A stretch of 64,000 nt of DNA. It comes from JANNVK01 sp031430435. Its GTDB lineage: Bacteria; Acidobacteriota; Blastocatellia; Pyrinomonadales; Pyrinomonadaceae. The stretch lies in contig JANPBM010000005.1 in the NCBI GenBank assembly GCA_031430435.1, positions 11,366 through 75,365 on the forward strand, written 5' to 3'. Shown here piece after piece: positions 41,008 through 50,326 of the stretch. How positions within the stretch are numbered: the first letter of the stretch is position 1; every line of letters starts with the position of its first letter. The position numbers and the translations under genes are program-made. Below the pieces are notes generated by a model, which searched no databases, was not told the origin of the DNA, and worked only from the letters and a program-made list of their open reading frames with translations.

Positions 41008-42276
41008 ATGCAAATAAACGTAACACGCTTTTCTAACGGTCTGACAGTTTTAACGGAAAAAATGCCCGACGTGCGTTCGGCGACTCTCAGTTTTACTTTC
41101 AAACACGGTTCACGCGATGAACCAAATCATCTGAACGGAATCTCGCACTTTATCGAACACACCGTTTTCAAAGGAACAAATAAACGCAACGCACTTGAAA
41201 TTGCCATCGAATCAGACAGATTGGGCGGTAATTTCGACGCATTTACGATGCACGAACAGACAGGTTTTTCGATGAAAGTTGTCGATAAACAAACGCCGCA
41301 AGCCTTTGATCTGCTTGCCGATATGTTGGCGAATCCGCAGTTTGACGAAACGGAAATGAAGCGTGAGCGGAAAGTAATTATCGAAGAAATGAAGATGGTC
41401 GAAGATTCGCCCGAAGAATTTCTCGGCGAATTGTTTCAAGCCGCATATTATCCGAATCAAACGCTCGGCAAACCGATTGAAGGAACGGCGGAAAGTGTTC
41501 GCACGTTTAATCACGAAGTTGCAAAAAATTATCACGCCGAAGTTTTTCAGCCTCATAATTTAGTAATTGCCGTTGCGGGAAACATTGAACACGATGAGAT
41601 TGTTTCGTTGGCAGAAAATGTGTTTAAGGGACAAGGGACGAGGGACAAGGGACGAGAAAATACGGAAACTCCGAAAGCTAATCCGTTTATTCTGCTCAAA
41701 CAGAAGCGTGAATTGGAGCAAACACATTTGTTAATCGCTACGGATTGGGTTTCCGCAACCGACGAAAAGCGTTACGCCGGACATCTTTTGGAAACAATTT
41801 TGGGCAGCGGAACATCGTCGCGTTTGTGGCAGAAGATTCGAGAGGAAAACGGTCTTGCATACAGCGTCGGGGCAAGCGGAATGTCATTCCAAGATTGCGG
41901 AATCTTTACGGTTTACGCGGGAACTTCGGCTTCGCAGTTTGCCGAAGTTGTTGATTTATCTATTGCCGAAATGCGAAAGATCAAACGTGAAGGCGTAACA
42001 AAATCAGAGCTTGACTTGGCAAAGCAACAGACTTTGGCGACAGTTCTGCTCGGTCTCGAAGATTCGGGAGTTCGTGCCGGTAATCTTGCCCAAAGCGAAA
42101 TTACGCACGGCAAACAAATTTCGATAGACGAAACGCTCGAAAAGGTCGAGCAAGTTACGGTCGAAGACGTGCAATCATTGGCGGTTGAATACTTTAAAAC
42201 TGATGAGATTGCGTTGGCGGCACTCGGAAACTTAAAAGGTTTTAAGATTGGACGCGAACGGCTGAGCGTTGATTGA
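41008..42276 (+). CDS. M16 family zinc peptidase
   Basis: The 422-residue protein has the inverted zinc motif HFIEH (HxxEH) with the downstream Glu, and a second M16 domain. It cleaves peptides in the cytoplasm or periplasm; no signal peptide is visible. A 14-nt tandem repeat (41627-41654) inserts charged residues (KGQGTRDKGRE) between the two halves. Start 41008 begins at MQINVTRFSNG. Confidence 0.88.
   Translation: MQINVTRFSNGLTVLTEKMPDVRSATLSFTFKHGSRDEPNHLNGISHFIEHTVFKGTNKRNALEIAIESDRLGGNFDAFTMHEQTGFSMKVVDKQTPQAFDLLADMLANPQFDETEMKRERKVIIEEMKMVEDSPEEFLGELFQAAYYPNQTLGKPIEGTAESVRTFNHEVAKNYHAEVFQPHNLVIAVAGNIEHDEIVSLAENVFKGQGTRDKGRENTETPKANPFILLKQKRELEQTHLLIATDWVSATDEKRYAGHLLETILGSGTSSRLWQKIREENGLAYSVGASGMSFQDCGIFTVYAGTSASQFAEVVDLSIAEMRKIKREGVTKSELDLAKQQTLATVLLGLEDSGVRAGNLAQSEITHGKQISIDETLEKVEQVTVEDVQSLAVEYFKTDEIALAALGNLKGFKIGRERLSVD
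41627..41654 (+). repeat. Tandem 14-nt repeat inside the M16 gene
   Basis: Two copies of AGGGACAAGGGACG (41627-41640 and 41641-41654), frame kept overall. A related GGGACGAGGGACA motif stands between ettA and the hypothetical gene at 35890-35902, and a complement-like version at 59611-59638. Confidence 0.85.
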
Positions 42277-42279
42277 AAC

Positions 42280-42337
42280 ACGGAACGCCGTCGTCCCGAC
42301 GGCTTCGCATTTAGCCATCGGTACGATGGCGTTCCGT
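42280..42337. repeat. Palindromic repeat after the M16 gene
   Basis: ACGGAACGCC (42280-42289) pairs with GGCGTTCCGT (42328-42337); a smaller palindrome (GTCGTCCCGAC) lies inside. Resembles the REP-like repeats elsewhere in the window; may also act as a terminator. Confidence 0.6.
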
Positions 42338-42397
42338 CTGCAAAAAATTTTCATTCGTTAAAATTTCTGTGATAGAATTCTTGCAACCTAAAATGCT

Positions 42398-44083
42398 ATG
42401 AGTATATCCCAACTACTTCTGCTTGCGGCGGGAACGTTTATCAAAGATTACGAAATAATTGAACTGCTTGGAAGCGGCGGCTTCGGGGCGGTTTACAAAG
42501 CCAAGCCTCAAAACGGTTCTTCCGTTGCCATTAAAGAAACTTATTATAATGATGAACAAGAACTAAAGATGTTTCAGAATGAAGCGAAATTGTTATCATC
42601 GCTTTCTGATGAAGGCTTTCCTAAGGTTATTGACCATTTTGGCGATGGAATCAGTCGTTATTTCTTGATAATGGAGTTGATTGAAGGTGATGATTTAGCT
42701 GAAGTTCTTAAAAAAGAAGGCAAACCGATTGAACTCAACAAGGTTTTAGATTGGGCGAATGAAATTCTTTTATCACTTGAACATCTTCACTCAAAACCTA
42801 TCATTCATCGGGATATAAAACTTCAAAATATCAAACTCACGCCGAGAGGCAGAATCAAAATAATTGATTTGGGCATTGCTAAAGGATATTTTAACGAAGG
42901 CTCAAAAGTAGAAATAGTCTTAAGCAGTCCGGCGTTCTCAAAATTTTATTCGCCAATCGAGCAATCTTTGCACTCAGAAGAAGACATTGCTTTGATGATG
43001 AAATCACGCTATGGGCAGAAGTGCGAACAGGTTTTAGCTCAAGGTACAGACACAAGAGCAGACGTTTATTCATTAGGTATTACGCTGTATCGTCTTTTAA
43101 CAAACACTGCTCCGATAAACTCTCTTGTCCGAGCAGATTTAGTTTGGTCAGGCAAAAATGATTTGCTCATTCCCGCACACGAAGTTAATAAGAAAATTCC
43201 TATTGAAATCTCACAAGTTTTGTCTAAGGCAATAAAAATTGAGCGTCACAACCGCTTCGGAACTGCCGCACAAATGCGAGCCGCTTTGAATCAAGCAGTC
43301 GCAAAAGTCAGAAACAGATACGAACAACAACAATTAGCAGAATTAGCGGAACGTGAAAGTCTATTGCGTGAAAAAGAAAAACATCAGATAAACATAAACA
43401 AAGTACACATCAAGAAAAGTAGTGTGGATTGGGAGCAGATAAAAAAAATTAATTTGTTTTTCAATATCCCTATTCTTGTAATAACGCTTGTACCAATCGT
43501 ATTTATTGCATTTGAGATAAAACCCTTTACAAAAAATCAGTTTTGGTTGTTACCAGTTCTCCTTATTATTGCTTTTTGCTTGGCTATGACAGTACTTACT
43601 GTTGAAATAAGACAATTTCTCTTATGGTTTTACTTGACTAATGGACGTTTGTTAGCAAAGAATGGCAATTACGGTAAGGCAATAAAAAGATATAACATAG
43701 TAATTTGGTTAGATTCCACTAATGTAAGAGCCTACTTTAATCGTGCGATTGCTCATAAAAAGAGCGGTCTTTATGATAACGCCATAGAAGATTATGACAA
43801 AGTGATTGAGTTAGATCCATATTATGTAACAGCATATAACAATCGAGGAGTCTTTTACCGTGAACAAGGTGATTTTGACCGAGCTATAAAGAATTATGAC
43901 AAAGCAATTAAGTTAAAACCTGATTACGTACTTGCCTATAATAATCGCGGAAATACTTACGCAAAAATCAAAAACTATGATTTGGCGATTACTGATTATC
44001 GAAAAGTTCTTGAGATAAACCCAAATCATAAACCTGCAAAAAATAACTTGGGTAGATTGTTGAAGAAAACAGGAAATCGATAA
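42398..44083 (+). CDS. Transmembrane Ser/Thr kinase with TPR repeats
   Basis: The 561-residue protein has a Hanks-type kinase domain: LLGSGGFGAVYKAK, VAIKETYY with the Lys, and HRDIKLQN catalytic loop; DFG is DLG. Two membrane helices (about 348-410) follow, then three or four TPRs (YFNRAIAHKKSGLYDNAIE; YNNRGVFYREQGDFDRAIK; YNNRGNTYAKIKNYDLAIT). The TPR part is a binding platform in the other compartment or the same side. A kinase-TPR fusion of this type is common in Acidobacteriota and Planctomycetes. Confidence 0.85.
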   Translation: MSISQLLLLAAGTFIKDYEIIELLGSGGFGAVYKAKPQNGSSVAIKETYYNDEQELKMFQNEAKLLSSLSDEGFPKVIDHFGDGISRYFLIMELIEGDDLAEVLKKEGKPIELNKVLDWANEILLSLEHLHSKPIIHRDIKLQNIKLTPRGRIKIIDLGIAKGYFNEGSKVEIVLSSPAFSKFYSPIEQSLHSEEDIALMMKSRYGQKCEQVLAQGTDTRADVYSLGITLYRLLTNTAPINSLVRADLVWSGKNDLLIPAHEVNKKIPIEISQVLSKAIKIERHNRFGTAAQMRAALNQAVAKVRNRYEQQQLAELAERESLLREKEKHQININKVHIKKSSVDWEQIKKINLFFNIPILVITLVPIVFIAFEIKPFTKNQFWLLPVLLIIAFCLAMTVLTVEIRQFLLWFYLTNGRLLAKNGNYGKAIKRYNIVIWLDSTNVRAYFNRAIAHKKSGLYDNAIEDYDKVIELDPYYVTAYNNRGVFYREQGDFDRAIKNYDKAIKLKPDYVLAYNNRGNTYAKIKNYDLAITDYRKVLEINPNHKPAKNNLGRLLKKTGNR

Positions 44084-44492
44084 CATTCCACCCAAACTAT
44101 TCTCCCCGAAAAAGAAACGGCGTGAGGAGTTCAGAGTCCACGCTTCAGCGTGCTTCTCTCAACAATAAGTCGGCTAAAGTTGCAACTTTGTACTAAACAG
44201 CTTTCCAACTAAGTCCGTTTGCGGACGACAGATTTTAGCTGCGGGCGAAGCGTAACGAAACCTGCAGTTATTGATAAATAAAGATTTAGAGTCCGTTTGC
44301 GGACGACAGAGTTTCTGCCGCCTGCAAACAGGCTGGATATTTGTATCGCCCAAATTCTACACGCTTACGCGTATAGCTTTACGCTTTCGTCCGCAAACGG
44401 ACTTAAGAAAAATGTTTAATGTGTGTGAGTTAATACGCTCGTTCACACTTGCGTTTATGTTTTTAAATTTTCTGTCTTACCGCTTTCAATTA
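44084..44492. repeat. 409-bp region with GTCCGTTTGCGGAC palindromes
   Basis: Direct copies of AGTCCGTTTGCGGACGACAG lie at 44212-44231 and 44290-44309. An inverted half GTCCGCAAACGGACT lies at 44389-44403. A CACGCTTCAGCGTG palindrome is near 44132-44145. No gene seen. Confidence 0.75.
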
Positions 44493-46991
44493 TTAAGATT
44501 CACCCAACTTTTGTTTGCAAAGCATCAAATGTTTTCTAACTGATTGAATACTCGGATGAGTTTCAGGCAATTTAGCTTCAAAAATTCGCAATGCTTCTTC
44601 ATACAACGGCAACGCATCTTGATATTTGCCTTGTGTATAATAAGTATTAGCTAAATTATTCAGACGAATTGCATAAGCAGGATGTTCTTCGCCAACGGTT
44701 TTCCCTGTTATTTCCTTAGCTTCCAAATGTAGTTTTATTGCTTCCTGATACTTGCCTTGTGCTTTATAAACTATCGCTAAATTGTTTAAACATTTTGCAT
44801 AATCTGGATGTTCAACGCCAATAGTTTTTTTGAAAATCTCAATTGCTTCTAAATAAAGTTTTATTGCTTCATCATATTTACCTTGTCTTTCATAAATAAT
44901 AGCCAAATTATTTAAACGATTTGCATAAGTAGAGTGTTCGACACCAACGGTTTTCCCTGTTATTTCCTTAGCTTCCAAAAGAAGTTCGATTGCTTCATCA
45001 TATTTGCCTTGTGCTTCATAAACTTGAGACAAATTATTCAAATAAACTGCATAAGCAGAGTGTTCGATGCCGAGAGTTTCCTTGCCAATCTCAATTGCCT
45101 CCAAATAAAGTTTAATTGCTTCATCATATTTGCCTTGTGCCCCACACACCATAGCCAAATCATTCAAACATTTAGCTGTTTTTTCATGATTCTTCCCAAA
45201 AATAGTTTTGGATATAGCTAAACTTTTCTGGTGATAAAACTCTGCAAATTGATAATTTCCCAAAAGTCGTTGATAACACCCCAGTTTAAAGAAAAGCCAA
45301 ACAGAGCGTTCTGATTCAAATAATTTATCTGCATTTTCTAAAGCGGAAACTGTGTGTTCGTAATATTTTTCGCATTGCTCTTTGTTGGTATAATCGTATT
45401 GCGGAAAATAATCTTTGAGAATTACCAAAACCTGCTCGCAAATTGTTTTCTTTTCATTAACATTCAATTTGATTTGGATTGTTTTTTGAATCAAACGATG
45501 CGTATTAAAGGTTTCGTTATGCGGGTTTAGTTTGAATAAGTCGTATGCAGTAAACTTCTCGCAAACGTCTTGCCAAAACGCGACAGGTTTGGCTGTTTCG
45601 GCAAAAGGTTTGTAATAGGTGAACAGATATTTATGCAAAAATTCTTCGTGAATATCATCGGGATAAAGAAAACTTGCCGCAAAATAGAGAATTTTAACCG
45701 CTTCCGCGAGTTGCGGAGAATCATTCGGATTCGTGTTTTCGTCAAACGCAATCGAAAAGGCTTTTAACGCGGATTTTTTGTGATATGTGCCGAAGTCGTC
45801 CTCTGTTTCCAAGATAATTTCGGGTGTTTCGTTTAACCGTTGCAGATATTTGGCAAACGAAATCTGCTTTTTGGCGATAAAAGCACCTGTGGTCGTCAAA
45901 GAGATCGGCAAACCGTCAATTTCAAACAGAATTTCATCAAACGCGACGGCTTCCGTTTGGTCGTCAAATGCCGGTATTTGATGCGGTGTGCCGGTCGCTC
46001 TGGAAAATAGCAGCAGTTTTGAATCATCTTTGCCGAGTTTTTTAATCGCAACTTCTTTGCCGAGTTCCTTAACCGCAGGAAAATTTGACGTAAACAGACA
46101 ATCGCCGTTTAAGTTATTTGGAACAAACGGTTTAATGTCCGACGCAATGTCAACATTATCAAAGATCACAAGCCAATTATCGTTTTTCTCCAACCAATTT
46201 TTGAACGCATTAACTTTAACAAGCTGTTGTTGTGCAGATTTAACGGAAGGTTCAAGCAACTCTCCGCAATTCGCCAAACTTTCAAGATAACCTTCTTTTG
46301 AAGCGTTGATAAAAAACAATTTATCGTATTTATGTTGGTGCAAATCGGCATATTTCAGCGTTGAAAAAGTCTTTCCCAAACCCGAAATATCGTGGATCGA
46401 AACGCGATGCGATTTTTCTAATTCAGTTTCAACATTTTTCAGCAAATCAACGCGACCGACAAAGTATTTTAAGTCGGGAATAAAAAAGGCAGGCAGAAAT
46501 TTACCGAGATTTTTATTAAGATTCAAAAATCTTTCAACAAAATCGTTATCTTTTTCATCAATTAAATCGGTAATTTTGTTAAATTCAATCGGAACACTTT
46601 TAGTTTTTATGCTTTCAACATCAATATTCTCAATTCTTTTTGCGTAAAGTTTTTCTTCGCCGTTTCTGCCGTCGTAAATAATCAGCAAAACATCATTTTC
46701 TACTTTCTGCCAATAGTCAACGTGATTCTTTTCAGCGTAAAAAGTAAAGGTCTGAGTCTTTTCATTTTCGTTTTTGATGTAGCTGTTATCTTTTTCGGTA
46801 GATTTTAGTTGAACTTTGATAACTTTTGCATGAGGTTTACCTTTTTTATCATAAAGCTCGATTTCGCCATCCAGCCCAATGTCATCTTTTGGAGTTTCCC
46901 GCCAAGAAAGTTGCGGTTTATGTTTTGCACAAAAATTTGTCAGTCGTGCAAGACCTAAATTATCTATTGTTCTAGTTTGGGAATGTTCCAT
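44493..46991 (-). CDS. DUF4365 - NB-ARC-like - TPR protein (STAND defence candidate)
   Basis: About 832 residues. The N-terminal 140 residues look like DUF4365, a PD-(D/E)XK-nuclease-like domain (DDIGLDGEIELY, then VIKVQLKST). Next is an NB-ARC-like NTPase (DISGLGKTFS as a degenerate Walker A, NWLVIFDNVD as Walker B). The C-terminus has six or more kinesin-light-chain-type TPRs spaced 42 residues, each with QGKYDEAIKLYLEA. Such nuclease-STAND-repeat proteins are usually antiphage sensors. Start 46991 is preferred over 47120, as DUF4365 begins there. It is next to a tRNA gene. Confidence 0.78.
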   Translation of the reverse strand: MEHSQTRTIDNLGLARLTNFCAKHKPQLSWRETPKDDIGLDGEIELYDKKGKPHAKVIKVQLKSTEKDNSYIKNENEKTQTFTFYAEKNHVDYWQKVENDVLLIIYDGRNGEEKLYAKRIENIDVESIKTKSVPIEFNKITDLIDEKDNDFVERFLNLNKNLGKFLPAFFIPDLKYFVGRVDLLKNVETELEKSHRVSIHDISGLGKTFSTLKYADLHQHKYDKLFFINASKEGYLESLANCGELLEPSVKSAQQQLVKVNAFKNWLEKNDNWLVIFDNVDIASDIKPFVPNNLNGDCLFTSNFPAVKELGKEVAIKKLGKDDSKLLLFSRATGTPHQIPAFDDQTEAVAFDEILFEIDGLPISLTTTGAFIAKKQISFAKYLQRLNETPEIILETEDDFGTYHKKSALKAFSIAFDENTNPNDSPQLAEAVKILYFAASFLYPDDIHEEFLHKYLFTYYKPFAETAKPVAFWQDVCEKFTAYDLFKLNPHNETFNTHRLIQKTIQIKLNVNEKKTICEQVLVILKDYFPQYDYTNKEQCEKYYEHTVSALENADKLFESERSVWLFFKLGCYQRLLGNYQFAEFYHQKSLAISKTIFGKNHEKTAKCLNDLAMVCGAQGKYDEAIKLYLEAIEIGKETLGIEHSAYAVYLNNLSQVYEAQGKYDEAIELLLEAKEITGKTVGVEHSTYANRLNNLAIIYERQGKYDEAIKLYLEAIEIFKKTIGVEHPDYAKCLNNLAIVYKAQGKYQEAIKLHLEAKEITGKTVGEEHPAYAIRLNNLANTYYTQGKYQDALPLYEEALRIFEAKLPETHPSIQSVRKHLMLCKQKLGES

Positions 46992-47095
46992 CGGTATAAG
47001 GAAAAAGTTAATTTCTAAAAATATACAACAAAACCGCCCGAAATAAAACAAAAAAAACACGCATTCAAATAAACGCGTGTTGACTAAAATTATAA

Positions 47096-47178
47096 CGGAG
47101 GATGAGAGACTCGAACTCACAAGCGATTACTCGCGGCAGTTTTCAAGACTGCTGCCTTACCAATTAGACTAATCCTCC
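47096..47178 (-). tRNA. tRNA-Ser(UGA)
   Basis: On the minus strand the 7-bp acceptor GGAGGAT pairs with ATCCTCC. The anticodon stem GCAGT/ACTGC holds the loop CTTGAAA, giving anticodon UGA. A long variable arm follows (class II tRNA), and G is the discriminator base, as expected for serine. CCA is not encoded. The T stem has one U-U mismatch. Confidence 0.93.
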
Positions 47179-47242
47179 AATGTCGCGTAACGACAAGTTA
47201 AAAATATACCGCAACCTTGCGGAAGTTTCAAATTTAGAAAGT

Positions 47243-47752
47243 TTATTTTGTTGTTTTTGCCAAAAGCGAACTGATTTTTGTACGGATATTATTTATTTGG
47301 TCAAAACCGTCCGATTTCAAAACAATTTCGCCCGTTTGGTTGATAATAAAGTTTGCGGGAAAACCCATTCGCAGATTTCCGGCTTTATCCGTGTCGGCAT
47401 ATTTTAAAAAGATACCGAAACTGTTTTGAATAATGTTAAATTTGAAAGGCTTTTTGTTTAAAAATTGTGCCAATCTGTCGCCTTGGTCGGTTGTCATTCC
47501 TAAAAACACAACATCTTTATAATCGGCGGTCAGAGCATTCAGATTCGGAATTTCAGTTTTGCATATTTCACAGGTTGTTGACCAAAATGTGATGACTACA
47601 ACTTTTCCTTTCAGTTCTTGCAGATCAAAAACTTCGCCGTTAGTCGATTCAACGACAAAATCAGGTGCAGTCATTCCGACTTTAATTGTTTGTTGGGCAA
47701 ATGCCGCAGAAGCGAACGCCAGAAATATTGTTAAGATTAATAAAATTCTCAT
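47243..47752 (-). CDS. TlpA-like thioredoxin-fold protein (CEIC)
   Basis: The 169-residue protein has a signal peptide (MRILLILTIFLAFASAAFA), the start VGMTAPDFVVESTNGEVF and the active-site STTCEICKTE, a CxxC thioredoxin-family motif. Exported, so a periplasmic redox or cytochrome-biogenesis-like role. Start 47752 is at the signal peptide. Tandem with a second, similar gene (47820-48296). Confidence 0.85.
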   Translation of the reverse strand: MRILLILTIFLAFASAAFAQQTIKVGMTAPDFVVESTNGEVFDLQELKGKVVVITFWSTTCEICKTEIPNLNALTADYKDVVFLGMTTDQGDRLAQFLNKKPFKFNIIQNSFGIFLKYADTDKAGNLRMGFPANFIINQTGEIVLKSDGFDQINNIRTKISSLLAKTTK

Positions 47753-47819
47753 ATTTTGCTTTACGTTCGGGGCAAAACGATAAGTTATTTTATCACACAA
47801 GTTAAACTTTGTTCAACAA

Positions 47820-48296
47820 TTATTTTTGCTCCAAAATTTCGCGTAATCTTTTCTTTACTTTCAACAAACCACTTGTTCCGGCGGCGGTAACTTCAATCTT
47901 TCCGGCTTGGTTAATCAGATAATGAGTCGGAAAAGTCATCTTTGCCGAAAACATATCTATGGTTTCGCCGCTTTCCGGAATAATGTTGTACTTAAACGGC
48001 TTCGACTTTAAAAACTTCGTCAACTTAGTTTCGTTATCTTCCGTAAATGCAAGAAATACAACATTTTTATTGTTTTTATACTGCGTTGCAAATTGATTTA
48101 AACTCGGAATTTCACGCAAACACGGCGGACACCAAATTCCCCAAACATTCACGACAATAAGTTTCCCTTTCAAATCTTCAAGTTTGAAATTTGTTCCGTC
48201 AATCGAAGTTACATCAAACTTCGGAGCTTCTTTTTTGTCGACTTGGGCAAATGTTGCGAAAGTGAAAAGCAAAATAACTAAGGCGATTTTTTTCAT
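47820..48296 (-). CDS. TlpA-like thioredoxin-fold protein (CPPC)
   Basis: The 158-residue protein has a signal peptide (MKKIALVILLFTFATFA) and the active site WGIWCPPCLREIPS. The paralogue downstream (47243-47752) has CEIC instead. Start 48296. Divergent from recF. Confidence 0.87.
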   Translation of the reverse strand: MKKIALVILLFTFATFAQVDKKEAPKFDVTSIDGTNFKLEDLKGKLIVVNVWGIWCPPCLREIPSLNQFATQYKNNKNVVFLAFTEDNETKLTKFLKSKPFKYNIIPESGETIDMFSAKMTFPTHYLINQAGKIEVTAAGTSGLLKVKKRLREILEQK

Positions 48297-48359
48297 ACGC
48301 GAGATTATAACAGGTTTTTCAAATTGCAAATCGCAAATCGGCAATCTAAACTTCTAAGA

Positions 48360-49457
48360 ATGTTACTTGAATCGCTTGAAATTCAAAATTTTCGCAACCT
48401 GCACGGCAAACTGTTGTTCGGCAAAGGTTTAAATATTATTTTCGGCGATAACGGACAAGGAAAAACCAATTGGCTTGAGGCAATTTACACGCTGGCGACA
48501 AGCAAATCTTTCAAAACCGCCAAACTTCACGAAGCAATAAAGTTTGATACCGACGAAGTTGCGTATATTCGCGGAACGGTTCATCAAGGCGAACATATTG
48601 ACCGCGTTATCCAAGTTACACTGCAGAATAATACGAAAATTTTGTCGGTCAACGGCAAAAAAGAAGCTGTTACACGCTATCTCGGACAACTTCACGCGGT
48701 TGTTTTTAACGCTGATGAACTTGAAATTATTCGCGGCACGCCGGAGCATCGCCGTAAGTTTTTAGACGCGGGAATTGTCGGGATTTTTCCGCCGTTTGTG
48801 CAAACTTTAGCCGATTATAACCGAGTTATCAAACAAAAAAACTCGCTGTTGCAATCGGCGAAAGATAATGAATTCAGTTTGGAAAAAACGGCTGATTTAT
48901 TAGAAGTTTGGAACGATCAACTGATTGCTTTGGCGACCAGAATCCATAAAGCGAGAACGCGTTATGTCGAACGTTTGCAAGCGGTTTTGCAACAAAAATT
49001 GTTTGAAAGCGAAGAAATTACGATTCGTTACGCATCATCGTTGGAAGGAAAAGGCGATTTATCCGATTACGCGAATTTGCTCGCGGAAAGATTAAAATTG
49101 CGTGTGCAAGCCGAAGTTTCCGCCGGATATTCGTTAATCGGGACGCACCGCGACGATTTAGAAATTTTGTTTGACGGACGGGATTTGCGTGCGTTCGGCA
49201 GTTCGGGACAACAGCGAAGCGCGTTGCTTCTTTTGCAACTCGCCAACGTCAACGTCTATCATTCGCAACACAACGAATATCCGTTATTTTTGCTCGACGA
49301 CATTGATTCAGAGCTTGATTACAAACGACTTACGCAATTATTGGAATTTTTGGACGGCAAAACGCAAACGTTTGTTACCACTTCAAAAGAAAGTTTTGTC
49401 GAAAAATTCGGAGCAAACGCACAAGTTTTTACGATTAAGAGCGGCGGAAAATACTAA
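48360..49457 (+). CDS. recF: RecF, DNA repair ATPase
   Basis: The 365-residue protein has an N-terminal SMC-like ABC half with Walker A GDNGQGKTNWLEAI, the family start MLLESLEIQNFRNL and the C-terminal LLDDIDSELD Walker B. RecF loads RecA at gaps with RecO/RecR. The start is set at 48360. No dnaA, dnaN or gyrB is next to it, unlike the common oriC layout. Confidence 0.93.
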   Translation: MLLESLEIQNFRNLHGKLLFGKGLNIIFGDNGQGKTNWLEAIYTLATSKSFKTAKLHEAIKFDTDEVAYIRGTVHQGEHIDRVIQVTLQNNTKILSVNGKKEAVTRYLGQLHAVVFNADELEIIRGTPEHRRKFLDAGIVGIFPPFVQTLADYNRVIKQKNSLLQSAKDNEFSLEKTADLLEVWNDQLIALATRIHKARTRYVERLQAVLQQKLFESEEITIRYASSLEGKGDLSDYANLLAERLKLRVQAEVSAGYSLIGTHRDDLEILFDGRDLRAFGSSGQQRSALLLLQLANVNVYHSQHNEYPLFLLDDIDSELDYKRLTQLLEFLDGKTQTFVTTSKESFVEKFGANAQVFTIKSGGKY

Positions 49458-49486
49458 ACATATTCGATTATTATCCCGAATCCGCG

Positions 49487-50257
49487 TTAAATTGAATCCT
49501 CGATAATCAAACCGTCATACGCAAATTGAACGTTTTCGGGCAAAAGGTGTGAATCGCGTTCGTGCATTAAATCGTGGTTCAGATGCGTTAAATACGCTCG
49601 TTTCGGCTTTAAATCGGCGATGTAGGCAAGAGCTTCTTCGATGCAAAGATGCGTTGAATGAGGTTTTATACGCACACAATCCAAAACTAAAACGTCCAAA
49701 TTCCGCAACCCGTCAAGCGAACTTTGCGGAATGGTTTTCAAGTCGGTAACGTAGGCAAAATCGTTAAAACGATACGCGATAACAGGTAATCTGCCGTGAA
49801 TAACTTCGAGCGGCGTAACGGTTAAATCTTTGCCGAAGTTGAACTTGGCGTTGTGTTCGACCGTGTGCGGAATAAGCATCGGCAATCCGCCGCCGAAGTG
49901 TGTCGGCTGAAAAATGTATTGAAAAATCCGTCGTAAATCCGTCCACGCAATCTCGTTCGCATACACGCCGATTGCACCGTATCGAAAATTCAGCGGGCGA
50001 ATATCGTCAAGACCGAAAACGTGATCGACGTGGCAATGCGTAATCAAAATCGCGTCAAGCCGTTTTATTCCCGCCCGCAAGGCTTGTTGGCGAAAATCGG
50101 ACGAAGTGTCAACCAAAATCGTCTGTCCGGCGTGTTCGATTAAAATCGAGACCCGCAAACGCTTGTCCCGCGAATCTTCCGAAAGACAAGTTTCACACTC
50201 GCAACCGATAGACGGAACGCCGGTTGATGTGCCTGTGCCGAGGAAAGTTAGTTTCAT
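49487..50257 (-). CDS. MBL-fold hydrolase (PhnP/RNase Z-like)
   Basis: The 256-residue metallo-beta-lactamase-fold protein has the metal motif THCHVDHVFG (HxHxDH) and MKLTFLGTGTSTGVPSIGC at the start, as in PhnP-type phosphodiesterases. A later His (LTHLNHDL) may be the fourth ligand. Start 50257 is at the first homologous residue. Substrate unknown. Confidence 0.87.
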   Translation of the reverse strand: MKLTFLGTGTSTGVPSIGCECETCLSEDSRDKRLRVSILIEHAGQTILVDTSSDFRQQALRAGIKRLDAILITHCHVDHVFGLDDIRPLNFRYGAIGVYANEIAWTDLRRIFQYIFQPTHFGGGLPMLIPHTVEHNAKFNFGKDLTVTPLEVIHGRLPVIAYRFNDFAYVTDLKTIPQSSLDGLRNLDVLVLDCVRIKPHSTHLCIEEALAYIADLKPKRAYLTHLNHDLMHERDSHLLPENVQFAYDGLIIEDSI

Positions 50258-50260
50258 AAA

Positions 50261-50291
50261 GTCAAGAGTCGAGAGTCGAGAGTCGAGAGTC
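50261..50291 (+). repeat. Short GAGAGTC tandem repeat
   Basis: Three to four copies of a 7-nt GAGAGTC/GAGAGTC unit directly upstream of the MBL gene. Confidence 0.85.
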
Positions 50292-50326
50292 AAAATTTTT
50301 CTTGACTCGCGACCGACGACCGTTGA

